From positions 1 to 40,714 of the forward strand of contig CADASG010000014.1 in NCBI GenBank assembly GCA_902790475.1: a DNA stretch of 40,714 nucleotides. Reading direction: 5' to 3'. This document shows positions 1-7,237 of the stretch, one piece after another (positions within the stretch are counted from its first letter, which is position 1; the number at the start of each line of letters is the position of its first letter). A program made the position numbers and the translations under genes. The DNA is from an uncultured Ruminococcus sp. (GTDB lineage Bacteria; Bacillota; Clostridia; Oscillospirales; Acutalibacteraceae). Below the pieces are notes generated by a model that made no database searches, was not told the DNA's origin, and saw only the letters and a program-made list of their open reading frames with translations.

Positions 1-1
1 T

Positions 2-481
2 TCCCCTATTCAGGCTCAGCCTGCGCTGGAAAATCCCGCACAATTAAATACTTATCAATCAAAGACTAAAAAATCAAATACGAAAGAAATCAAGGATAAG
101 ATTGATAAGATAGGCGTGCGCGCGTACCGCGAGCTGATTGAGGACAATATCGAGTATGACGCTCTTGCGGAACGCTACGGAGCGGAACGTTTGGACGCGA
201 TTGTTGACCTTATGCTTGAAACTGTCGTATCTCAGTCTCCCTATTGTGTGATTGCAGGCGGTGAATTTCCGAGAGAGGTTGTCAAGGCAAGAATCCTGAA
301 AATCAACTCCGCGCATATTGAGTATGTCTTTGACTGCCTCGACGGAATCACAAGCAAGGTCGGCAACATCAAGGCGTATGTCTTGGCGACGCTGTTCAAC
401 GCTCCGGCAACCATTGACGAATATTACCGTGCTGAGGTCAACCACGACTTTCCGATGAACAGGCGCCGCAAGGCGCATTAA
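2..481 (+). CDS. repA: Replication initiator protein A, C-terminal part (DUF6017), cut by window edge
   Basis: The frame is open from the first bases of the window, so only the last 159 or so residues are present and the true start lies upstream. The visible C-terminus carries the DUF6017 signature of Tn1549-type replication initiators: a helical stretch beginning RELIEDNIEYDAL, then HIEYVFDC, KVGNIKAYVLATLFNAP and a closing YYRAEVNHDFP. Family knowledge says the missing N-terminus would be a RepA_N DNA-binding domain that starts replication of the excised circular element. A GTG at 116 could be mistaken for a start, but the conserved frame runs through it. The primase-like gene follows within about 30 bases, as expected for a replication block. 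Confidence 0.85.
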   Translation, partial: SPIQAQPALENPAQLNTYQSKTKKSNTKEIKDKIDKIGVRAYRELIEDNIEYDALAERYGAERLDAIVDLMLETVVSQSPYCVIAGGEFPREVVKARILKINSAHIEYVFDCLDGITSKVGNIKAYVLATLFNAPATIDEYYRAEVNHDFPMNRRRKAH

Positions 482-509
482 CATATACACACTACAACAA
501 AGGAGGCTG

Positions 510-1505
510 ATTGAAACCTACATAACAGACGAACAAATCAAGCAGGCACGTCAAGCCAGTCTGTTTTCCTATTTGCAAGCCTATGAGCCCGGCGTATTGA
601 AACGGGACGGCGCTAATTACCGTCACCGCGAGCATGACAGCCTTGTCTATGTAACGTCGCGGGACTTTTGGTATTGGAACAGCCGCGGAAAACGGATCAA
701 CGCGCTTGACTACCTGATAGAGATACGCGGCTACGATTTTTCAGAGGCGGTGACGCGGCTGACCGGTGAGGCTTTGCCGCGGGCTTCTCCCTATCGTCCG
801 CAGAGCATACCAAAACCGCATCGCCCGGCAAAGCTCTATTTGCCGTGGCCGAAGAAATGTGCAACCGGATATTTCGGATATTTGCAAAAGCGCGGTATCA
901 GCGCAACAGTGATTCAGCGGTGCCGAGATCTGGGACTTCTCTATGAGGGCAGATACAAGCCTAAAAAAGAAGAAAAGAAATATATACCCGTATGCGTGTT
1001 CGTTGGAACGGATGACGCAGGCAAGCCAAAATACGCTTGTATGCGCGGTATGTACGAAGATCTGAAAAAGGACGTATACGGCAGCGATAAGAGTTACAGC
1101 TTTTGTCTGCCACCCGAAAAACCGCACAGCAGTCAGGTCGCTGTCTTTGAGGCGCCGATTGACGCGCTCTCTCACGCGACCTTGCAGGAGCTTGAAGGCT
1201 GGAAGTGGAACGGCTATCGTCTTTCTCTCGGCGGAACCTCTCACGTTGCTCTGTTTGCTTTTTTGGAACGGCACCCGGAAATCAAGCGCGTTACCCTGTA
1301 TATGGATAACGATTTGGCAGGCTTGAAAAACGCGCGAAAAATCAAAGCTATGCTGCGCGAAAATCCGTCTTTTAAGCATATCCGCGTGGGAATTAACCCA
1401 CCCCGCGAGGGTAAAGATTACAACGAAAAGCTGATGTCGAAATTGCAGCTGCTTCAAAATTTACCACAACGCCGCCGTGAGAAAAGGGCGGCTATTTCAA
1501 TTTAA
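510..1505 (+). CDS. DUF3991 and toprim domain-containing primase-like protein
   Basis: This is a probable mobile-element primase of about 331 residues. An N-terminal DUF3991-like part (GANYRHREHDSLVYV, then FWYWNSRGKRINALDYLIE) comes before a toprim-like fold near residues 205-290. That fold contains VFEAPIDALS and YMDNDLAGLKNA, the acidic metal-binding features of toprim. In such elements these proteins are thought to prime DNA synthesis on the transferred strand. The N-terminus typical of the family (YITDEQIKQAR...) begins well before the first TTG at 573. In this frame the only good position after AGGAGG (501-506) is ATT at 510, about 3 bases downstream, so an ATT start is inferred. The C-terminal tail is basic (QRRREKRA). 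Confidence 0.8.
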   Translation: METYITDEQIKQARQASLFSYLQAYEPGVLKRDGANYRHREHDSLVYVTSRDFWYWNSRGKRINALDYLIEIRGYDFSEAVTRLTGEALPRASPYRPQSIPKPHRPAKLYLPWPKKCATGYFGYLQKRGISATVIQRCRDLGLLYEGRYKPKKEEKKYIPVCVFVGTDDAGKPKYACMRGMYEDLKKDVYGSDKSYSFCLPPEKPHSSQVAVFEAPIDALSHATLQELEGWKWNGYRLSLGGTSHVALFAFLERHPEIKRVTLYMDNDLAGLKNARKIKAMLRENPSFKHIRVGINPPREGKDYNEKLMSKLQLLQNLPQRRREKRAAISI

Positions 1506-1518
1506 CAGGAGGATTTTT

Positions 1519-1686
1519 ATGTACCCTATCATTTCAAACATCATTTTTTTAGTGCTGGGAGTTATGTTCGGCGTATTTGTCATGTGCCTGATGACCGCCG
1601 CCGGCAGAGCTGACAGAGAAACCGAGCTTATGGAAAACAGCGCCGAGCTCTCAAACGGACAGGAGGCAACGGATGAAGAAGGATAA
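1519..1686 (+). CDS. Small DUF3789-like membrane protein
   Basis: This is a 55-residue protein with one strongly hydrophobic N-terminal segment (IISNIIFLVLGVMFGVFVMCLM), then the AAGRAD motif and an acidic tail. The pattern matches DUF3789-type small proteins of Tn1549-like elements. The ATG at 1519 is preceded by AGGAGG, which favours it over upstream in-frame codons. The end overlaps the following HTH gene by 14 bases, so translation is probably coupled. A similar small protein sits at 26570 just before topoisomerase III. The function is unknown; a membrane-anchored accessory role is inferred only from the sequence. Confidence 0.6.
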   Translation: MYPIISNIIFLVLGVMFGVFVMCLMTAAGRADRETELMENSAELSNGQEATDEEG

Positions 1687-1960
1687 TACCGCCGTCAAGG
1701 TGATTGCGAGCGCCGCAAAGTGTCCTGACTTCGCCCCTGACGCAATACGTCAGCTTATGCGAAAGCTCGATATGAACGAGAAAGGGCTTGCAATCCTGAT
1801 GAACGTCACGCCCGAAACCGTGCGGTTGTGGGTAGCGGGCGCGGTAAAGCCGTGCGGCACCGCCAAACGGTTAATGCAGATTTACAGCACAAGCCCTGAA
1901 ATTATCAGCAGAATAGCCGCGGAAAGCGAGGTTGACAATGCCAAGTCAGCCGTTACATGA
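1673..1960 (+). CDS. Helix-turn-helix DNA-binding protein
   Basis: This 95-residue protein has a helix-turn-helix core near residues 24-65 (IRQLMRKLDMNEKGLAILMNVTPETVRLW), in the style of XRE/antitoxin-type regulators. The recognition helix would be the VTPETVRLWVAG part. It lies between the small membrane protein (14-base overlap) and the LPD1 gene (about 23-base overlap) and is therefore co-expressed with them. The likely role is control of element genes, but the operator is not identifiable here. Confidence 0.7.
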   Translation: MKKDNTAVKVIASAAKCPDFAPDAIRQLMRKLDMNEKGLAILMNVTPETVRLWVAGAVKPCGTAKRLMQIYSTSPEIISRIAAESEVDNAKSAVT

Positions 1961-3947
1961 GGACTTCGGAGAAAAGATAGGCGGCGCGAAAAAAGATTTG
2001 TGGAGCGCTCGCGGACTGTACTCCGCTGATCTCGACGACATGAATGAGCGTGAGGCGGACAAATACGTCAGGAAAGATAATGTCTGGAAAAAGCCCGACT
2101 ATCAGGCTATGCTCGACGACGGCATACCGATTGGCGTTGTCTATTACATTAAAAAGGTGCGCGACGCTGTTCCTGCTTCTCCACGGTATTACCGCGCCTA
2201 CAATTATGAGGAAAAATCATATCAGCAAAAACGGTACATTGATACCGTCCGTCAGCTTCAAAAGGTTATGGAAAAGGTTCGCACCGTTGAGGACGCTAAA
2301 AATGCCTTTGTTGATTTCTATATCAGAAACGCGTATTTGCGGTCTGTTCGGGAATGGGACGGGCGGACTGCCTATGAGCGGACAAGCGATTATTCTCACA
2401 ATCCGGCTTTGACAGATAACTTGCGCAACGTCATAAAAATCTCCTCAGACGTACAGTTTGAATATGATTTTGTCCGCAAGGCAAAGTCTGAGCAATTTCT
2501 TGTTCCAAAGGAGCAAAAGGTGCCGCGTGGCTACGATATTCATCTTTATGACGGCAAGGGCTACTCACGCAGCGGAGATTGGAAGAAAGATACCTACTAC
2601 GTCACAAAAGGTCATCACATTTTACAGACAAATTTTGAGACGCGGGATCAAGCGCTCCGCTGGGTGCAGGAATACGCCAAAAGCCGTACTAAAAGCGGCA
2701 AACAGCGTTTTGTACCTCCGCAGTTGGAGCATATCACCCGAACGGGACCGGATTTCAGAAACGGTCAGGAAATTACCGGACAGCATTATCTTGACGCCTT
2801 CGGCTTTCGCGGCGGCGAGTTTGGCAACTGGCTAAATCAGAACGACCGACAGGCCTCGCTCAATATGGGCTTTGAAGCCTTAAAGGATTTGGCCGCGGCA
2901 CTGCATATCTCCGACAAAGATATTGCTTTTGACGGCACACTTGCGATTGCCTTCGGCGCTCGCGGCAGCGGTAACGCGGCGGCGCACTATGAACCGCTGC
3001 GCAAGGTTATCAATCTCACCAAAATGCACGGCGCGGGATCTCTCGCCCATGAGTGGTGGCACGCGCTGGATGATTATCTCGGCGGAATAAAGGGCGCCAA
3101 CGGTATGCTATCTGAGCGCGCAAGACGGTATGAGCCTATGCGCAAGCTGATTGAAGCTATTACGACCAAGCCAGAAACCTATGAGCAGGCAAAAGCGCGT
3201 ACCGAAAGAAACAATGAAATTCAGATTAAAAACGCGACATCGTGGGTTGATTCGCTTATGAAGCGCTCTGTAGAACGCGCAAACGATCCGGCCATATCGG
3301 AGCAATACGCGGCAGCAAAAGCAGCTTTTTTAGTCGGAGCCGAGGGCAGCGTTGACAGATTAAGTAATTTGAAGAAACAAATTACCGGACACGTTATTCC
3401 AAAGGATGACCGGCAAAATCTTCAATATTACGAAAACCGTATGCGGGATATTCAGAATCAGTCGGAGCCTGTTATCGGACGCGTTCAGACTGATTACTAT
3501 AAAAACTCAAAGAGAATGGGTAAAACGACCGAGAAAGACGGCGGATATTGGGACAGCGAAGTCGAAATGACGGCGCGGGCTTTTGCCTGTTACGTCAAAG
3601 ACAAGCTGTCCTATCAGTCTGATTATCTTGTCGGTCACGCTGAGAGCTGCCTCGGACTTGATACGGATAAAGACGGCAAAATGCAGATAATCAAGGCTTA
3701 TCCAGAGGGCGAAGAACGCAAGTCAATCAACGCCGCTTTTGATAATCTGATTGCCGAGCTGAAAAAGGAGCTTGTTTTCACTCATACCGAGAAAACGCCG
3801 TCACTGCCTCTTGCCAAAACGCAGACAGCGCAACAGCTTTCTATGTTCGGTGAGGATAAGCCGTCTGTACTCGGTCAGCTCGCGGCGGCGAAAGCCGCGC
3901 CTAAGCCACATTCCTCTCCTGCCAAAAAGCAGGAGCAGTCTTTATAA
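1938..3947 (+). CDS. LPD1 domain-containing zincin-like polyvalent protein
   Basis: This is a 669-residue soluble protein. Residues of about 273-385 match the LPD1 (large polyvalent protein-associated) domain: FGFRGGEFGNW, then AIAFGARGSGNAAAHYEP, VINLTKMHGAGSLAHEWWHALDDY. The HEWWH near residue 371 fits an HExxH zinc-peptidase motif. A later EMTARAFACY segment (near 545) supplies a plausible third ligand glutamate. LPD domains are known from large polyvalent proteins of mobile elements that are proposed to act in the recipient; proteolysis or anti-defence activity is inference. The C-terminus carries the tail shared by many proteins of this element (KPSVLGQLAAAK ... KKQEQSL). ATG 1938 is chosen over the TTG two codons upstream. 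Confidence 0.75.
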   Translation: MPSQPLHEDFGEKIGGAKKDLWSARGLYSADLDDMNEREADKYVRKDNVWKKPDYQAMLDDGIPIGVVYYIKKVRDAVPASPRYYRAYNYEEKSYQQKRYIDTVRQLQKVMEKVRTVEDAKNAFVDFYIRNAYLRSVREWDGRTAYERTSDYSHNPALTDNLRNVIKISSDVQFEYDFVRKAKSEQFLVPKEQKVPRGYDIHLYDGKGYSRSGDWKKDTYYVTKGHHILQTNFETRDQALRWVQEYAKSRTKSGKQRFVPPQLEHITRTGPDFRNGQEITGQHYLDAFGFRGGEFGNWLNQNDRQASLNMGFEALKDLAAALHISDKDIAFDGTLAIAFGARGSGNAAAHYEPLRKVINLTKMHGAGSLAHEWWHALDDYLGGIKGANGMLSERARRYEPMRKLIEAITTKPETYEQAKARTERNNEIQIKNATSWVDSLMKRSVERANDPAISEQYAAAKAAFLVGAEGSVDRLSNLKKQITGHVIPKDDRQNLQYYENRMRDIQNQSEPVIGRVQTDYYKNSKRMGKTTEKDGGYWDSEVEMTARAFACYVKDKLSYQSDYLVGHAESCLGLDTDKDGKMQIIKAYPEGEERKSINAAFDNLIAELKKELVFTHTEKTPSLPLAKTQTAQQLSMFGEDKPSVLGQLAAAKAAPKPHSSPAKKQEQSL

Positions 3948-3960
3948 AAGGGGTGATTAT

Positions 3961-4242
3961 TTGTCTGATGAAAAAGACTATACACTGCTCGAGGATGATT
4001 TGTTTTCGCCCGGCAGCCGCATAAAGCTGGATCATGTCCTGTATTTGAACGAGTATGATATTTCTGAGTTGTTGGATAAAAGTGTTGAAGAAGTGCGCGA
4101 GCTATATAACGAGAGCTTCAAAAAAGAAGAAAGTATGTACGAGGTTCTTCAAGCAGGTTTGAAAGCATGGGAACACGACGCGGCGCAAACGCGAAAACTG
4201 CAATTAGCGCTAAACTACCTTGAAATCGCACCAATGGACTGA
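3961..4242 (+). CDS. N-terminal half of a frameshifted paralogue of the 4710-5546 gene
   Basis: The start is TTG 3961 behind AAGGGGTG, giving 93 residues. LSDEKDYTLLEDD and PGSRIKLDHV align with LRDEKYYGVFDYDD and PGSELKIGHT of the intact gene at 4710. The region AWEHDAAQTRKLQLALNYL aligns with EWERQAAITKTYDRALEYL. The homology then jumps to another frame at about 4215-4225, where this ORF ends after six unrelated residues (EIAPMD). The two halves overlap by 23 bases, so this is most simply a gene broken by a small indel. Expression as two polypeptides by coupled re-initiation is possible. The family is not recognised by name. Confidence 0.6.
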   Translation: MSDEKDYTLLEDDLFSPGSRIKLDHVLYLNEYDISELLDKSVEEVRELYNESFKKEESMYEVLQAGLKAWEHDAAQTRKLQLALNYLEIAPMD

Positions 4243-4696
4243 GGATAAAAACGGCGTGCGAACTATCAGTAATTCCGTTTATAAGATGACATGTAAGCTA
4301 TCTGAAAATCCAAAATGGAATTTATGGAGTGCCAAGCCGCTAAATGACCGTTGGTTGGTAGAATGGGAAGTCACTATCAATTCACCAAAGCTCGGTCATT
4401 GGGCATATGTAGCAGGTCAAAAGCGCAAATTTGAGGATCGTGTTACCGCAGAAAACTATTTAAATGGAAGAATACACGCATATGCAAAGTATTTTTCCGA
4501 CCTCTCGCCGTCTATTCCTGAAAAATATAAAATGTTTTTTATGGAAAGCGGCCGCGTTTTACCCGGTTACAGGATAGAAGGTCAAGAGCAGCAACTAAAA
4601 AAGCCCTCGGTGCTTAATCAGCTCAGCGAGGCAAAATCTCAGCAAAAGGCGGCGCCGGCTACGCCTTCTAAAAACAAAAAAGAGCCGGAGCTTTAA
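4220..4696 (+). CDS. C-terminal half of the frameshifted paralogue, with shared tail
   Basis: This frame (TTG 4220 is the first usable codon, without a clear ribosome binding site) gives 158 residues. SNSVYKM, VEWEVTINSPKLGHWAYVAGQKRKF, SPSIPEKYKMFF and LPGYRIEGQE align in order with SNMVYEM, VTWDLDIRSPKHGHCVEIAGQRRKR, SPPIPQEYAEYF and LPGYTVEGQE of the next gene. It ends with the element-wide tail KKPSVLNQLSEAK ... KKEPEL. Conservation of both halves suggests that the frameshift is recent, is tolerated, or is a sequencing error. The function is unknown. Confidence 0.6.
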   Translation: MKSHQWTEDKNGVRTISNSVYKMTCKLSENPKWNLWSAKPLNDRWLVEWEVTINSPKLGHWAYVAGQKRKFEDRVTAENYLNGRIHAYAKYFSDLSPSIPEKYKMFFMESGRVLPGYRIEGQEQQLKKPSVLNQLSEAKSQQKAAPATPSKNKKEPEL

Positions 4697-4709
4697 TATG
4701 GAGGAATTT

Positions 4710-5546
4710 TTGAGAGACGAAAAATACTATGGTGTTTTTGATTATGATGACGAACTGACGCCCGGCAGCGAATTAAAAATCGGCCATACCGTTGTACAGG
4801 ACTATTACGATAATCAAATAGATTTGGCTCCCTTTATCGGCTTGGGTGCGGAAAGTCTTTCCAAAGCAAGAGAGCAGAGCGTTGAAGCAGAGAAGATGAT
4901 TTTTTCCAAAATCAGGGATTCAATCCGTGAATGGGAGCGTCAGGCGGCAATTACAAAAACGTATGACCGCGCTTTGGAATATTTAACTACTCACGCTGTT
5001 ACGCATACGTCGAATCAGTGGGTTCACGAGGACTACTATGACCGTGATTCGATCAGCAATATGGTTTACGAGATGTCCGTATCTGTGTGGGAAGAAACCA
5101 AATACGACAGAACAAAACAAGAGTCTGTGCCTGTTGCATGGTATGTTACATGGGATTTGGATATACGCTCGCCGAAGCACGGCCATTGTGTCGAAATCGC
5201 AGGTCAAAGGCGAAAGCGTTACACCGATAAAGCGGCTGCGGAAAAATATATCGAGGGTCGCAAGAAAGCCTTTGCGCATTATTTCAAGGAAATCTCACCG
5301 CCGATACCGCAGGAATACGCTGAGTATTTCAAGGTGAACGGCGTTTTGTTGCCCGGCTATACGGTTGAGGGGCAAGAATCTGAAATATCTACAAAAACAG
5401 CCGCCGAGATTATCAACGAAATCAAAGGCGGCGATTCTATATCTAACACAAAAAAGCCCTCTGTGCTCAAAAAGCTGGCGGAGGGAAAAACCGATAAACC
5501 GGCTCCCTCAAAAGGAGCCAACAAGAAGGAGGAACAAAGTCTATGA
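4710..5546 (+). CDS. Unnamed ICE accessory protein, intact tandem paralogue
   Basis: This soluble protein of about 278 residues has no family name that I recognise. TTG 4710 is preferred to ATG 4698 for two reasons. GGAGGA sits at 4700-4705 with suitable spacing, and the N-terminus then lines up with the TTG-started paralogue upstream (LRDEKYY versus LSDEKDY). It has an acidic N-terminus, a helical middle (EWERQAAITKTYDRALEYL) and a beta-rich part with WYVTWDLDIRSPKHGH and IAGQRRKR. It ends with the shared tail KKPSVLKKLAEGK ... KKEEQSL. Its stop overlaps the DUF3846 start by 4 bases. Confidence 0.65.
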   Translation: MRDEKYYGVFDYDDELTPGSELKIGHTVVQDYYDNQIDLAPFIGLGAESLSKAREQSVEAEKMIFSKIRDSIREWERQAAITKTYDRALEYLTTHAVTHTSNQWVHEDYYDRDSISNMVYEMSVSVWEETKYDRTKQESVPVAWYVTWDLDIRSPKHGHCVEIAGQRRKRYTDKAAAEKYIEGRKKAFAHYFKEISPPIPQEYAEYFKVNGVLLPGYTVEGQESEISTKTAAEIINEIKGGDSISNTKKPSVLKKLAEGKTDKPAPSKGANKKEEQSL

Positions 5547-5953
5547 AAGTTTTAATGGTAGAACCCGGCAAGGTTCCCTACGAAAAAGAAATCGGCGACG
5601 GCCTGAAAGCGCTGCAAGACGCTGTCGGTGGATATATTCAGGCAGTTTACCCCTATGAAGATCCTGTCGCGCTGGTATGCAATGAGGAAGGTAAAATTGA
5701 AGGTTTGCCGCTTAACCGCGCGCTCAGAACCGAGGACGGTGAAATTTATGATATTATTGCCGGAAACTTCTTTATCTGCGGGCTTGGAGAAGAAAGTTTT
5801 TGCAGCATTTCACCTGAGCTTTCCGAAAAATTCAAGAAAGAATTTAAGCACCCGGAAACGTTCACAAAGTTATTCGGAAAGATTTTAGCTGTAAAGGAGC
5901 CTGTACCCGGCGAAGGCTCATCCGAAAAATCTCACAAAGGACCGGAACTGTAA
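5543..5953 (+). CDS. DUF3846 domain-containing protein
   Basis: This 136-residue protein matches DUF3846 nearly end to end: an opening MKVLMVEPGKVPYEKEIGDG, then LQDAVGGYIQAVYP, VALVCNEEGK, GLPLNRALR and IYDIIAGNFFICG. DUF3846 proteins are common in Firmicute ICEs, plasmids and phages and have no assigned reaction. The ATG follows AAGGAGG (about 5526-5532) and overlaps the preceding stop by 4 bases. The last residues (KSHKGPEL) resemble the final part of the element-wide tail but lack its SVxxxL helix. A cytoplasmic accessory role is inferred. Confidence 0.85.
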   Translation: MKVLMVEPGKVPYEKEIGDGLKALQDAVGGYIQAVYPYEDPVALVCNEEGKIEGLPLNRALRTEDGEIYDIIAGNFFICGLGEESFCSISPELSEKFKKEFKHPETFTKLFGKILAVKEPVPGEGSSEKSHKGPEL

Positions 5954-6750
5954 TGTTACTTTCAATTCGGGAGCCATATTTGCTCACCGTTCAGAAAGAC
6001 GACTTCTTCCCAAATCCGCGGCGCGAGGACGAAAATTTCGGTACCATGATTTGTTTTCATCGACGTTATCAGCTCGGAGACGAGCACAAATATTTTTGTT
6101 CAGACGATTTGTTGGAGGAAATGTTTATCAATGCTGCCGACGGCGGTGAAAAAGGCAAGCAAATGTATGAGGCTTTTGTGAATAGTTTTGACCTTCACCC
6201 CGGAACCTCGGCACAGCTCCGCGCTTACAGTCGTGCTTTGATGGCAGAAATAGAAAAGGCGTATGTTGTGTTACCTGTGTATCTTCTCGACCACAGCGGT
6301 TTATCGGTCAGCACCACCGATTTTCGTGATCCGTGGGACAGCGGACAAACAGGTATTATTTTTGCTTCATTTGATAAAATCCGCGAGGAATTTGAGGTTG
6401 AAAAAATCACGCCTGAAATCCGGCGGAAAGCGGAAAATATGTTAAACGCCGAGGTTGAGCTGTACGACGCGTATCTTAACGGACAGTGCTACGGGTATGA
6501 GTTATATAAAAACGGCGAGCTGCAAGATAGCTGTTGGGGCTTCATTGGCAGCGTTGACAAGGCGTGCCGGGATATTGCGGAGTATCTGCCCGACGAGTGC
6601 AAGGGTATGACAGCTAAACTGTCAGAAGTCAACGATCCGGCTTCTATGGTGAAAACGCTGTTAAAACACGCGCGAATTCAGGTGGCTCAGGTTGCTAAGG
6701 ATCACGAACACCAACCGCGCGAGAAATCACTTGACGCGGTTTTAATTTAA
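5953..6750 (+). CDS. Conserved hypothetical protein of phage/ICE type
   Basis: This 265-residue protein belongs to a family seen in phages and conjugative elements of Firmicutes but without a known function. Recognisable blocks are PNPRREDENFGTMICFHRRYQLGDEH near residues 21-46, PVYLLDHSGLSVSTTDFRDPWDSGQTG near 104-130, and YDAYLNGQCYGYELY followed by DSCWGF near 170-198. The start codon directly abuts the previous stop (taATG), which suggests coupled translation. Its C-terminus (HQPREKSLDAVLI) does not show the full shared tail. Confidence 0.65.
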   Translation: MLLSIREPYLLTVQKDDFFPNPRREDENFGTMICFHRRYQLGDEHKYFCSDDLLEEMFINAADGGEKGKQMYEAFVNSFDLHPGTSAQLRAYSRALMAEIEKAYVVLPVYLLDHSGLSVSTTDFRDPWDSGQTGIIFASFDKIREEFEVEKITPEIRRKAENMLNAEVELYDAYLNGQCYGYELYKNGELQDSCWGFIGSVDKACRDIAEYLPDECKGMTAKLSEVNDPASMVKTLLKHARIQVAQVAKDHEHQPREKSLDAVLI

Positions 6751-6766
6751 AGGAAGGAGGAATTAT

Positions 6767-7237
6767 TTGCAGGAAGAAATCGACCAAAGAACCGTATCTA
6801 TCACCGTTCAGGCGGCAAAGCTGTCAGGACGGGTTTTGAAAGCGGCTATGACGGCTGCTCTCCACAAAATGCAGCAACAGCGTCATTCGGTTAAACCCGG
6901 CCGCAACAGTCTCAAACGGCTGGCACAGGGCGACGGCGGCTTGAATACGATTGAAGTTTCGGGACGTTTGCGCTCCTTTGAACGGTACGCACGGAAATAT
7001 CAAGTTCGTTATCACATTGAAAAAGAGGTAGGCAGTAAACCGCCGCGCTGGACGGTATATTTCAAGGCGAATCAGGCCGACGCTCTGACCGAGGCGTTTA
7101 AGGCATATACCAATAAAGATCTCACCCGCGGCAAAAGGCCGTCGCTTGTGGCTCAGCTCCGTAAATTCAAGGAGCTTGTCAAGACGCTCGGCAAGGATCG
7201 TGTCCGCAACAAGGAGCATGGAGGGCCTGAACGCTGA
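6767..7237 (+). CDS. pcfB: PcfB family protein (DUF3801)
   Basis: This 156-residue protein matches the PcfB/DUF3801 family: an opening QEEIDQRTVSITVQAAKLSG, then SFERYARKYQVRYHIEK and VYFKANQADALTEAF. The conserved end is KRPSLVAQLRKFKELVK. PcfB-type proteins are encoded next to the coupling protein in Gram-positive conjugation systems, and the VirD4 gene follows here with a 4-base overlap. The start is TTG 6767 behind AAGGAGG. The KRPSLVAQLRKFK segment resembles the tail found on many other proteins of this element, which may point to a shared docking function (inference). Confidence 0.85.
   Translation: MQEEIDQRTVSITVQAAKLSGRVLKAAMTAALHKMQQQRHSVKPGRNSLKRLAQGDGGLNTIEVSGRLRSFERYARKYQVRYHIEKEVGSKPPRWTVYFKANQADALTEAFKAYTNKDLTRGKRPSLVAQLRKFKELVKTLGKDRVRNKEHGGPER

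Noticed and set aside
741-1457. Long minus-strand open frame opposite the primase-like gene
   Set aside because: It lies entirely inside a well-supported plus-strand gene, has no ribosome binding site and no recognisable domain; the same holds for the other long antisense frames in the transfer operon.
4200-4245. Programmed frameshift joining the two halves of the 3961-4696 gene
   Set aside because: No strong slippery heptamer, stimulatory hairpin or stop-codon context of the prfB kind was seen; a simple indel or coupled re-initiation explains the data better.
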